This document shows positions 39,001-49,757 of a DNA stretch of 64,000 bases, one piece after another. Position numbers and translations under genes: made by a program. Position 1 is the stretch's first letter; each line of letters opens with the position of its first letter. Source of the DNA: Anarhynchus alexandrinus (lineage: Eukaryota; Chordata; Aves; Charadriiformes; Charadriidae); assembly GCA_008711295.1 (NCBI GenBank), contig VUYV01000158.1, positions 1,249,603 to 1,313,602 on the forward strand. Reading direction: 5' to 3'. The notes under the pieces were generated by a model. That model made no database searches and was not told where the DNA came from. It saw only the letters and a list, made by a program, of their open reading frames with translations.

Positions 39001-41060
39001 GAGTTGGAGACCAGATAAGGCTGAGGCTGGCTGAGAAAATTGAGACTAAGATGAGAAGACTAATAGGTGGGGCCAGGGATGGATGAGATAAGAAATCTGG
39101 TGCAGGGGAGAACAGACTGGAACGGGCAGTGAAGAGATGCTCTGTGATTTGGTGTGATGCAGTAAATGTGGGATGCACGCTGAGCAATGCAGAAAGTGCA
39201 AAACGTGAAATAATTCCTCTGTCAGCGATCACCGCTAATCCGAGGCACAGAGCGCACTCTTGCCCTCTGAAAAGAGCTGTATATGAGCGGGAAATGAGAG
39301 GCGATGTCATAAAAAGTGCATAGAAAGAGGCTTCATGAAGGCCGCACAGGGAAGCTTAATCACAGCCTTTCTTGACTTTGAAGCGGAGTTGCCAACCACT
39401 CTGTTGTCACAGGTTTTTCTGTGCATGAGATAAGCTCCTGGAGATTGTTAAGTAAAACATAAGTGAAAAAATCTGGATGAGGGAGTATTTCTACATCTTC
39501 CATAGCACAGCATGGGAAACTGGCTGTGTAACAAGTTTTTGGTTTGTTTAGTTTTTTCCTGGAAGTGTCCCACATTGGTATTGGCGAGAGGCAGAATGTC
39601 AGAAAAAGCGGTTTATTGAATGGGAATAATATAGGGAAATTTGCTTGACAAATAAAAGCCCCGTTGTAGTAAAAGTTGAATCTTTTTTCTCTAACATTTT
39701 ATTTTTTTTTAATCTTTTCACCTCCTAAAACATGCATTGTAGTAGACAAGATAGGAAATGCCTTTCTCATATAGCTTTTTTTTTTTTTAACATGGTGCAT
39801 TAAATCTGCTGATCAATAGCCCACTGAGTTCAATAGCTAGATCTTTGTCCTTTGGCTGAGGTGCTAAACACAAACTCCTTTCACTGCTGTTAGCACAATT
39901 AATGCAGATAGTCTCTGATAACCTACGCTATCTGCTGTCTAATAATCTATGTGAGATTAAAACCTGATGTTACACATAACGTCAGCAGTATGAAGAGGTG
40001 TGACATTCAAATGAAACTGTTTGAGTGCCTTTTAATAGCTTATAGGAAAGTATGATACACATAACTAAATATATGTATTTTCCCCCTACATTCTAAAACC
40101 TCCATGACAGGCAATGTCATATAAAAGTTCTTGCCTTTATCTCCAAGTACTGTCTGTGTGAAAATTCAGCTAAATCTGTTGACATATGGAAGTCAACAAA
40201 ACATGACATTACAACTTGTTACATTGCTAGTCTGCATTCCAGAATTTTGTGAAAGACCCTCCCTACTGCACACTGGAAGACAGGAGCGAACACAGGGCAA
40301 GGCAGCTCAAGCAGTTGCAATGCCCAGTTCCCCATTGCCACAAAAACCCATCATACATTTGTGAACTTATTTTGCTCTGACTCAAAACTCTTTTGGCCTT
40401 CATGAGGCTATGGCAGTACTTCAGGCTGATCTAGATGCTGCCAGTCCTCCTGGGGAATGATGGTCCTAGCAAGACCAGCCTGCACAAGGCCCACACCCTG
40501 GAGACCAGGGGGAAAGTCTGGAGCAAAGAAGATGTACCTTTAGTGACAGAGGATCAGGTTAGATCAGGTACAACAGGATCAGACCAGACAATACTTAAGC
40601 CTCAGTACAAGAGAGACACGGACATACTGGGGAGTTGTGGCACATCCCCGGTCACCAGTCTCGCCTGTCCTTACCTCTCGCAGGTTTCCAGGTGGCCCTT
40701 TCTGCTGCGGGGCTGCTCGGTAAGCGCAGCGTGATTCTTGCAGGCTGGTTGCAAGCAGTGGCCTTCACTGGTCCCATCTGGCAACGATGGTGGAGTTGGC
40801 CGCTCAGCAAGTGAGTTTTGAGAAGACAGGTAGGAAGGGCTTTTCCCCCTCTTGCAGGCAGGCACTCCTGCTGCACTGGGGCTGCTGCTGCTGCCCTTCC
40901 CGCAGGGCAATTCTGTCCTCATCCCTCTGCTGCAGCAGGAGAGAGCAGAGTCCTCAGGGACCCAGTGTCCCTCAGCAGCAGGAGGACAGTGCTGGGAGGA
41001 TCTGAGAGGGCTCGCCTGGTGGTTGTCATCCACAAATTTTTGCTCTGTTTTCTTTTGCAG
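27079..41060. other. Intergenic, no gene recognised
   Basis: About 14 kb, mostly AT-rich. There is a short TA microsatellite (30206-30232), a poly-T (about 35590-35609) and scattered small direct repeats, but no recognisable CR1, LTR, RNA gene or conserved protein frame. The last 600 bases (about 40430-41060) become GC-richer. They may hold more 5' remnants of the RhoGAP pseudogene: a frame at 40435-40734 contains TILKPQYKRD near 40598, slightly reminiscent of an ILKP stretch in ARHGAP20. Confidence 0.65.
30206..30232. repeat. TA microsatellite
   Basis: An imperfect AT dinucleotide run of about 27 bases is interrupted once by G. It is unremarkable except as a possible length polymorphism. 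Confidence 0.85.
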
Positions 41061-42570
41061 CAGGTGGGACCGAGAGGAGGAGGAGACAACTGCCCTGGCC
41101 CTTTGCGCTGTGGAGGACCTCGGCTGCCTCAGAGGTGCCCGGGCAGTCAGGAACTGGCTATGGAGGGGTCAGCCCCTGGCAGCTCTCCGCAGGAAGGACA
41201 AAACACTGCCCCAGCCCCTCCAGGTAAATGAGCCTGGTGAGGGGGTCCCATGTCCCCAGCAGAAGCACCCTGGGTTCACCAGTCCAGCCCTAAATGGGGC
41301 CAAAGCCAGCTCCTCCTCACGTGCCATGTCACCTAACTGCAGCCACCCCTCCATCCCGCCCCAGGGAAAGCAGAGCTGTCCACTCATGCTCCTGTCTCTG
41401 AGGAAGGTTCACCTGCCCCAGGGCCTGTCTTCAGCCAAGCAACTGTCCTCCTGTGTCCCCTGCGGGACCTGCTGGCTACCTTGCAGGAGTACAGACTGTC
41501 CACCAAGGGGATATACAGGCTTGCGGCCAGAAGGAGAGCCTGTCAGGAGCTGAGGGAGGTCTTCAACAGTGGTGGGGATGTCCATCTGGGAAGCCAACCT
41601 GCACCCCTGCTGCCCGTCATCCTGAAGGTGACATTTTGGAGGAGAGTGGCACAGAGAAGCATTTCTCTACTTGGAGCACTTCCTGAAGGCACTGGAGGTT
41701 CGTCCATGATGCGACTCATCAAAAGGGGAGAGAGATGGCAGTACCTCAGTGAAGGTCATCCCTCTGCTGTAGACCAGGTGTGGTCAGAGAGCCTTCCCTT
41801 GAGGTGGGCTTGGGTGAAATCAGGAGCTGGGAAGCAATGCCGTGCTGCCTTCTTGAAGCGCAGGAGCATCGAAAGCTGGATGAGGGCACCTGGAAATCTA
41901 CACAACACTACTTCTGGCTTCCACCTGCCTTAGAAAAGCCTGGGTGACATTTATTGACAGCATCTAATTTATTAACATTATATTCCTGTTCGCTCAGGGT
42001 GGACAACAGGGTGCCTGCAGCCAACCTCCTACTCTTCCTCAAGCAGTTGCTCTCCCTGCTCCACAACACCAGCTAAAATTCTGCAACTAGCAGGATGACT
42101 ACCAGCAACCTTGCCATCTTTATTGGGCCAAATCTGTTGAACCCAGCCAAGGACCACCTGCTCCCACTGGCAGTGCTGGTGGAGGTGCCTGAGAAGGTAT
42201 GCTGTATTTACCTGCCGACTACGACTTTCTGGACCCATCCGAGGTTTGCTGTTCAGAGATACCTTACTGTCTCCTGTCTTGAGAAAATGCTTGTGGAGTA
42301 GCTTCCTGGAAGAGCAGCCTCACAGTTGCAGCTTTCTGTGCAAAAGCAAGGATCAGGAATGGGAAAGGCCATTTGGTCACTTTTCAGCCACCTGGGTTGA
42401 AACCAATGGTTTGATGTGTGCAGGTGAAGGAACTGGTTTTCATTGAGAAGGAGTTTTTCATTGAGAACTGCAGGCAAATCTTTGAGGAGAAGATAGCTGG
42501 CCCTCTCAGTCCCTCAGCCAAGGAGTCACCAGCACCCATTGCCAGCTCCACAAGTGTGAGGATGGACTGA
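41061..42570 (+). pseudogene. RhoGAP-domain pseudogene (ARHGAP20/TAGAP-like), introns retained
   Basis: Four exon-like pieces together spell a decayed Rho GTPase-activating domain. Piece a (41061-41223) follows a strong acceptor (TTTTCTTTTGCAG) and ends at a GTAAAT donor; it encodes RAVRNWLWRGQPLA and TLPQPLQ. Piece b (41466-41627) encodes DLLATLQEYRLSTKGIYRLAA, ELREVFNSGGDVHL and LLPVILK. It includes the arginine-finger Arg (41517-41519, in GIYR where the family has GIFR), but its acceptor reads GCGG instead of GCAG. After it the frame is lost. Piece c (41998-42196) encodes ANLLLFLKQLLSLLHN, an in-frame TAA at 42074-42076, then SNLAIFIGPNLL with the conserved Asn (42107-42109), and ends at a GTATGC donor. 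Piece d (42424 to about 42567) encodes VKELVFIEKEFFIENCRQIF and soon stops. Retained introns argue for a duplicated gene copy, not a retrocopy. ARHGAP20 and TAGAP-like origins cannot be separated by eye. Confidence 0.8.
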
Positions 42571-43570
42571 GGACTGTCTCAGGCTTCTGGTCCTGTTTCT
42601 TAGTGTGTTCCTGATGGGCACCTGTGCAAATAGTGAGAGCTGCTGAGGGCTCGAGACTTGACAGAGGTGTATTCCTACTGGAAGGCTTCCATTCAGAGTG
42701 ACGGGATTCACAAAGTAAATATTATGGCCTCTGTTCTGCATCTGCCCTTCACTTACTCATCAAGCAGATGCTTCAAGAGTTCCTACCTCAACATCATTTC
42801 TGGTGGGACTGGACATAGAGTGTTGTTCCCTCAGCCTGGCTTGTCATGTGGTCTCTGTTTGGCTACTGCCTCTCAGGGCAGGAATGGTTTACTCCTCAAG
42901 ATGAGCTGAAGCCTGCTGGCTGAGATGTCCTTTTCCAGATCTTCTCCATTCAGCGCAACAGACATAGCAGAAAACAGGGCATCCAAGGGCCGAGAAGAAA
43001 ACTGGTTTAGGGTTTAGGATGTGTTTTGCTTTAGTTGTTTTTCGCTTCCAAGAAGTCACTTTGCTGCACCTGCTTTGCTTTCTAGAGCTGCATTTGGAAG
43101 AGCTAAGTGGCCGTGCAGGAGAAGCAGGTAGGGAGCAGCAAGCCAAAGCACTTTAGGTAGTACCACCGGCTCTTCTCCAAGGAGCAGGGGGAGATACGGT
43201 AGTGGAAACTGAAACAGCAGAGATATGTCAGGTCCACAAACACTGTCACAACCTGTCTCATGCATGAGGGTAGTTTCTTATGTATCGGGTCTTCTCCTCA
43301 CCAGGAACAGAAAATAAATCTACCCCAGTGTCTACTGTGTCTGCAAAATGCAGGCCAGTGCTTGCTTTTGTGTAAGCAATGGCTTTCCTTTTCTCAGCTA
43401 GAAATTCCTATGCTGAGACCTAGCTCTCTCCACTGTGAACACAGGATCCAGCAGAAACAGAGTCCAAATAGTGCCTCTTTGTGCCATTAGGTCAGTTGTG
43501 TGTTTAGGGTTTTTCCTCCCCAGAATGATACATCATAAGGAAAAATGGAAAGAATGATTCTCAGGTGCAT
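42571..43570. other. Stretch between RhoGAP pseudogene and CR1
   Basis: I recognise no element or gene here. It could contain C-terminal exons of the decayed RhoGAP locus, because its composition resembles the pseudogene more than the AT-rich flanks, but no peptide similarity is clear. Confidence 0.55.
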
Positions 43571-44187
43571 TCGGCATTCCTGGGCTGCATCAAAAGAAGT
43601 GTGGCCAGCAGGGCGAGGGAGGTGATTCTGCCCCTCTACTCCACTCTCGTGAGACCCCACCTGGAGTACTGCGTCCAGCTCTGGAGTCCCCAACATAAGA
43701 AGGACATGGACCTGTTGGAGCGTGTCCAGAGGAGGGCCACGAGGATGATCCGAGGGCTGGAGCACCTCTCCTATGAGGAGAGGCTGAAGGAGTTGGGGCT
43801 GTTCAGCCTGGAGAAGAGAAGGCTCCGCGGAGATCTTATTGCGGCCTTTCAGTACCTAAAGGGGGCCTACAGGAGAGCTGGGGAAGGACTTTTTACTAGG
43901 GCATGTAGTGACAGGACAAGGGGGAATGGCTTCAAACTGGAAGAGGGCAGGTTTAGATTGAACATTAGGAAGAAGTTTTTCACTTTGAGGGTGGTGAGGC
44001 ACTGGAACAGGTTGCCCAGAGAGGTTGTTGAGTCCCCATCCCTGGAGGTGTTCAAGGCCAGGCTGGACGTGGCCTTGGGCAACCTGGTCTAGTGGGAGGT
44101 GTCCCTGCCTATGGCAGGGGGGTTGGAACTCGATGATCTTCAAGGTCCTTTCCAACCTAAACCATTCTATGATTCTATGATTCTATG
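43571..44187 (+). mobile_element. CR1 LINE, well-preserved 3' part
   Basis: This 5'-truncated, plus-oriented CR1 contains the end of ORF2 and a complete 3' UTR. It ends CCTAAACC followed by three ATTCTATG-type units (to 44187). The coding part is open to its natural stop, and the 3' UTR matches the canonical avian CR1 end closely, making it the least decayed, and probably youngest, CR1 copy in the window. Confidence 0.95.
43577..44092 (+). pseudogene. CR1 ORF2 C-terminal fragment, open frame
   Basis: An uninterrupted frame of about 170 codons encodes the C-terminal end of the CR1 ORF2 protein after the RT core: [70 protein letters not shown] and finally [20 protein letters not shown] before the stop at 44090-44092. 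In the intact element this domain follows the reverse transcriptase. Here there is no endonuclease or RT and no promoter, so it is a 5'-truncated fragment and not a functional gene. It lacks stops and frameshifts, unlike the same region of the copies at 3219 and 4650. Confidence 0.93.
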
Positions 44188-46169
44188 TGCTGAATCAAAT
44201 GAAATACCTACAAGACATCACACAGGAAAAGGCAGATTTCAAAAGAGAAGCCTCTCACCCCAGAAGGTGGTACTGCTGCCAAAGGGATATCCACAGAAAT
44301 ATTTCTCATGAGAGCAGAAGAAATCCTGGCAGAAAGAAGCTGGCAAGCCTTTCCTTCCTCTCCTTTCCCAGCACCTCTCACAGCTCATGCTCCAGGCTGA
44401 ATAGCCTCTAATTAACTGTGTCACACCCCCATGTAAAAATTGTGTTCAAAAGCGAGAAACGGGTGATCCTCTTCAGAGAATGTCTTTTAAGAAATGACTT
44501 CATTCTGTCTGAGGACTAAAATCCTCTGAAAGGGCAAGCAAGGTCACCCATCAGTCTGCAGCTCTCCTAAAGTTCAGAGTAAGGCTGGTGCAGGTCTGCT
44601 GTTGCATTTCGTGCGATGAGCCCCTTAGAAATTGCTCAGCTGAGCTGTCCTGTCAGTAGCTGTCACCTTCAGAAAAGTTTAGCTGAGATCCTGGTTCATC
44701 AGAGCTTCAAGGAGTCTATTCTGGGGTCGGCGACTGTGTGAAATGTGGATAATGCAAATCAATCCAAGTGCTCTGCTTTTAAAAGTGAGGTAGAAATTTG
44801 GCAAACAGTAGCTTACTACTCCAGGTAGTCCCTAGCCACCTGTTAGCTTCTACATTTTCATTGTAGATGCCTCTGGCTTTGACTGCAGTCACTCCAGAAA
44901 GCATGGTAGATGTGCTCCTGTGCTTTGAACAGCTGGAGAGCTTGTCAGAGGAAAGAAGGTAGAATGAGTTAGCTTTGATTAAAAGAAGAATTGATTCAAG
45001 TTTATCAGGGCTTTACCTAACTAATAATATTATTGCATGGAAAGGTTTAGAGGCCCTTCTCAGGGAAACAAAACCCAAACAAACAGCAAGAGAAAACAGA
45101 CCTGTGAAGAGGGGAGTGAAAGCCAAGCAGACAAGAAAAGGAGAAAGAGAGAAATAGAACCTTTCAGGGGTCGGCAATTGAAAAGATCCAAGAAGGCTGA
45201 GAAGAACAAGAAGCCCAGGTGTGTAACAGACTCTGCTGTTCACCTTTCAACAATTTGAATACTACTCTAACTATAGGAAATATTTCCATGCTGCACAAGG
45301 ATGGCCCCAGATAGGAAACATACACCTGCGTTTGGGAGAAAATATGTGTCTGAATAAAAATACCGCTCCAAATTTTGCAGTCTTAACTTTGCACTTGTTG
45401 AAGCTCTGCTTGTCCAAAGGTAAGCAGACACCCTCTCAAGGTCACAAGAACCACAAGTTTTAGCTCCTTGACCTGCTCCCTTAATAAAGAGGCAAACCCC
45501 CCTTTTTTTGTTTATGTCAGTTGGCAATCCTGACACTGGCTTGTGTTATCTGAATCCCAAATACACAGCAAGGATTTCTTCCAAGTAGCTTCAGACATGA
45601 AGATATTGGCACTCCTTAAAAAAGGTCATATTTCCCCCGAGATAATTTAGAGAGAGAGCAGAAAAAAAAGGGGTGAAACAGACAAAATGATCTATGCCCT
45701 GTGCAGAAGGAATCTAGTCTGGTACCTTTGTATTTTTTCTCTGCACTGCCCACTAGAGAGCAAAGCAGTCCAGGCTGGCTCGGTGCAAAGAGATCAAACC
45801 AGACTGCTCAGCGTGGTGTTTTGCAGAAAGAAGGAGGCAAGTCCTGGACGCAGCGCAGTCCCGGCCAGCTCGGCGGCTCTGCCCGAGGGACCGTGTTGTG
45901 CCTCTAAACCTGGGTTGCCAGAAAGGGACAGTGGGGGATGCTGCTGCTCAGGTTTTGGAAATGACTACATGATAGCTACCCTGGGGCTGCCTCTTGAGCC
46001 TTGCAAAGGAGCCCTGTAGATCAGTGTAAACCTGCAGTTCTCTGAGGTTATCACACTTGTTTAGAAGGGGCCGAAGCAATCCCATAGTCAACTGCCAGCA
46101 AGAGTTTTCTCTTCTGTGCTATGAACAATTCCTTTTACATTGTATTTCTCAAAGAAAGGGGGACAAAAT
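44188..46169. other. Intergenic, no gene recognised
   Basis: Mixed-composition DNA. Short open frames such as 45687-46019 have no recognisable domain. No repeat family was identified. Confidence 0.65.
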
Positions 46170-46320
46170 CATACGTATTCCCACCTTTATGATCCTGTCA
46201 GTCCTTTCTGACTCTATCATTGTACGTGCAGTTTTATTTTTACTAGTGGGTGACTGGGCTGTGTGTGATTCCTGGGCTACCAGGGGTGCCATGTGGCCCC
46301 AGTGCCTTTATGGTAGAGGT

Positions 46321-46397
46321 GAGGTGAGGAGAGGAGAGGAGAGGAGAGGAGAGGAGAGGAGAGGAGAGGAGAGGGGAGGGGAGGAGAGGAGAGGAGA
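46321..46397 (+). repeat. GGAGA pentamer microsatellite, left of gap
   Basis: This is about 15 GAGGA/GGAGA units with one GGGGAGGG interruption near 46373-46380, running into the N gap. Confidence 0.95.
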
Positions 46398-46731
46398 NNN
46401 NNNNNNNNNNNNNNNNNNNNNNNNNNNNNNNNNNNNNNNNNNNNNNNNNNNNNNNNNNNNNNNNNNNNNNNNNNNNNNNNNNNNNNNNNNNNNNNNNNNN
46501 NNNNNNNNNNNNNNNNNNNNNNNNNNNNNNNNNNNNNNNNNNNNNNNNNNNNNNNNNNNNNNNNNNNNNNNNNNNNNNNNNNNNNNNNNNNNNNNNNNNN
46601 NNNNNNNNNNNNNNNNNNNNNNNNNNNNNNNNNNNNNNNNNNNNNNNNNNNNNNNNNNNNNNNNNNNNNNNNNNNNNNNNNNNNNNNNNNNNNNNNNNNN
46701 NNNNNNNNNNNNNNNNNNNNNNNNNNNNNNN
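46398..46731. other. Assembly gap (334 N)
   Basis: 334 consecutive N lie between two different purine pentamer arrays. The true array length is unknown. Open frames crossing it are artefacts. Confidence 1.
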
Positions 46732-46805
46732 AAGAGAAGAGAAGAGAAGAGAAGAGAAGAGAAGAGAAGAGAAGAGAAGAGAAGAGAAGAGAAGAGAAGA
46801 GAAGA
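46732..46805 (+). repeat. GAAGA pentamer microsatellite, right of gap
   Basis: About 14 units of AAGAG/GAAGA follow the gap. The unit differs from the GGAGA on the left by one base, so the array changed repeat type somewhere within the gap. Confidence 0.95.
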
Positions 46806-46917
46806 AGCCCATGCCCTGCAGCTCTTGCTGGTAGATTACATTCAGACAGGACTGAGATAGACCAAAAAGAGCACCGTGGGGCCCCTGCCCACCGGCTGCC
46901 GGGGCTGAGCACTCCTG

Positions 46918-49690
46918 CTGCTCCCACCACTCCAGAGCATCCCTGCACCACCCTCAGACCCAGCCCCCTGTGAAAGGGAGAAAGTCCCTCAGAGGACACC
47001 TCGTGTGCAAGGGCAGTGCTAAGTCCTGTGCTGCCTGTCCTCTGCCTTGTATGGGGCGAGCAGTGCGTGCAAGAGATGTCCGCCCTGGCAGGAGGCTCTG
47101 CTCTCTGTTTCTTCAGCCCCATGAGCACATGCCCACCAGCTGGCAGAGCTGAGAGGCGGCTCCATGACCCATGGAGAGCACTGGGGAGCTCAGTTCTTCA
47201 GCACTGGATCACATTTTAAAAATTGTTAGCCTCCTTCAAAGCAAGGACGAGAGTGATTAGGACCAGGACATATTTTCCATTTCAGGATTGATTCTAGTCA
47301 TGGTGTTGTTGATTCCATAGCTTTTAGAAGAGTTGAAACAGCATTTCTTGACCAGGTCATCAAAGAGGCTGATACATTCAGTAGTTTATCTGAATTGGTT
47401 CCTACTACCTACCTTGTAATTGTGTCCGTAACTTGGGTCAATCAAAGGTTTTTCTGTAAAATAAATACATACAGCTGTTTCAGGGGATATACACCCAACT
47501 GATGTAGGATTTACTTCCAATGCATGGAACTCTGCAGACATATGGACCTTGAAACCTCATCTCTTCTGTGGGATCTTGGAACATGTTGAAGTGCTTTTTT
47601 GATTGGCAATGAGTGTAAACATTTGCTTACACATGGAAGGGCTTCAATAATCCCACTCACTGGTTAAAGACAACAGAAATACAGAACTGCATGTGACAAG
47701 GAGAGAAAATGGTGTTAATAATTCTCTGAGAAACAGAACTTTGAAGCCTCGGCTTTTGTGCATTAGGGCCTTATTTACCTTGTATTTCAGATTTGCTCGT
47801 CATTTTAGCATTGTTTGTGAGGAGGAAAAGATTCTTTCTGTATACATGATAATTTGTTTACATTTAATAAACAGCATGAAATCCTGCTACACTAATGATA
47901 ATTTTTCCAGACTGATGAAAATTAGAAACAAAAGTGTGCCTGCTAAAATAAGTCTAAGCTTCTGTTACTGTAATAAAAACCAGTAATTGTTTCAATTGCA
48001 TACATTTGCAGCTACAGCAGTTGCAGAGTTGCTGACTACCATACTCTGACATCTGAAACACCAAAGACTTATCCTGAAGACTTTATACAAATGTAATATT
48101 TTTAATATGGCACTCTTTTAAAATATTAATTGTTCAATAATAGGTTTGTAAATGAAAGCATAAAGATAGAAACTTGTTCCTGGTTGGCAAACTGAAAAGC
48201 ACAACGAGGTTAATAAATCAGCTGTTAATAAATCAGTATTTGTTGCCACTTCTTCTGCCTCTTTCCCCCCCTGCTCTACCTGCTGTACAGCCTTTCCAGG
48301 ATCACACATGTTTATGAGAGACTTTTCTGTCCAAGAGATTGCTATATGTGTTGTCCAGTTTGCAGCTAACAGGTCAACTGTGCACCTCCAGGAAATTCTT
48401 CTCCTCCAGGAGTACATTTGAAATAAGTGCATGGACATCACTCGACCAGGATCTGGTCCAAGATTATGGTGTTGGTCCTGGATTGTCTCTCTCCCAGCAG
48501 TTGCTCTGTAAGACCATTTGCCCCAAAGCTCTGTCAAGGGGTCAGGACTGGGCGCATGGCCACAAAATGGGGATGAACAAGACCACAGAGGGTCATGGCC
48601 ACTCCTTCCCAAACGGATGGGGAACATGCTCTGTATTAGTGCTAATGAAGGAGTGATGGTCCCTGTAGCCCTGCCCCATAAATCTTCTATTTAATAAAAT
48701 TTTCTAAATAGGTACCTTGTAGGATATGGCTACAAAAATTGCCAAACTCTCTGCAGCGATGAGCCCCAAAGTGAGGGACATATCCAGAGCTGCCTTGTCA
48801 AACAAGCCTTTGAGTTACCAGCTGAATTTAACTTCAGCACACACCTCCTCAAGCTGCAGTGCAGCTCTTTTTCCCACTTCGTCCCACATGTTCATGCACA
48901 TCGTTCTCCCTGTAGTCTGTGTGCCCATCACAGGAACTACTTTTTGCCTGCCATGTGCTCGTATCTGTGTTACACTCTGACAGGAGAGGATTGAGAGGGC
49001 TATTAACATGGTCCCAGCTAAAGATAAAATGGTTTCTGTAAGTGATTTTTCTGTTTGGAGAGGATCATAACAATAATATTTCAGGATGTCAACAAAAATT
49101 CAACTGTATGATAAATCAAGAACTTTCAGGCTCCCACAGCTCCTGCAAAAAGTGAGCAGCAACCTATAGACAGGAGCATGTCATGGTCTTAACCAGAGTC
49201 AGCGTTGTGTTACATGGACCTGATCTAAAACAGGTCTAACAAAAATCCAGCCTTACAAAAGAAAATAGGAAATAGAGGTAGATACATCTAGTGATGCTAA
49301 CCAGACTACTCTTATAAACTCAGCATCTCTCTTCACAGAAATTATCATTATGATGATCAATTTTATTTCCGTACTGGACTCTTTTCAAGCTGGTTAGGTC
49401 ATTGTTTTAGAAATTGGAGGTTTATTGTGGAAGAGATCCATTACAAAATGTAGCCTCTATTTTAGGTGGTCAAGAGAACACACAGCACAAAGTTACATCT
49501 GCCGATGTGTGAGCCGATGCCCACTGAAGTCCCTGGACAGCTTCACCAAGATTCCTCTCCTGAGGCCATTCTTTAACATCTTTCAGTTGGTTAAGAAATA
49601 CACAGTCTATCCGCTTACTGTCACTGTCCAGGGCAGCGTGTTTTTCCCAGGTGGTATTTCATGCTCTACTGCCTGTCTTTCTAAGGGAAG
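46918..49690. other. Intergenic, no gene recognised
   Basis: The first 300 bases are GC-rich, the rest AT-rich. A minus-strand frame at 48118-48627 is open for 169 codons but resembles nothing I recognise. A 13-bp direct repeat (GTTAATAAATCAG at 48209 and 48224) lies at its downstream end. Confidence 0.65.
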
Positions 49691-49757
49691 TATCATAGAA
49701 TCATAGAATCGTCTAGGTCGGAAGGGACCTTTAAGATCATCGAGTACAACCATCAGG
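49691..49757 (-). mobile_element. CR1 LINE 3' terminal stub
   Basis: TATCATAGAATCATAGAATCG, then GGTCGGAAGGGACC and AAGATCATCGAGT, is the reverse complement of the last ~65 bases of CR1. It is extremely truncated. Only the terminal repeats and 3' UTR end remain. Confidence 0.93.

Larger units (their letters stand above)
46170..46917 (+). repeat. Module copy A with internal GA-pentamer array
   Basis: The sequence around 46203-46325 (CTTTCTGACTCTATCATTG, TTTATTTTTACT, CTGGGCTACCAGGGGTGC) and after the array at 46803-46915 (GAAGCCCATG, CCTGCCCACCGG) matches, at roughly 75-80% by eye, the segment at 51276-51553. Both copies carry a GGAGA-type array at the same internal position. Here the array is much longer and contains an N gap. 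No coding similarity or known transposon is recognised. Confidence 0.8.

Noticed and set aside
41481..41933. 150-codon open frame taken as an intact RhoGAP gene
   Set aside because: It covers only part of the GAP domain, runs through presumed introns, and the acceptor before it and the following exon are broken, so it is treated as part of a pseudogene.
46057..46860. Open frames of up to 283 codons crossing 46.4-46.7 kb
   Set aside because: They are artefacts of the N gap and the pentamer repeat, which has no stop codons in any frame.
48118..48627. 169-codon minus-strand open frame
   Set aside because: No recognisable domain, no conserved start context and AT-rich surroundings. I considered a retroviral or transposon origin but saw no supporting motif.
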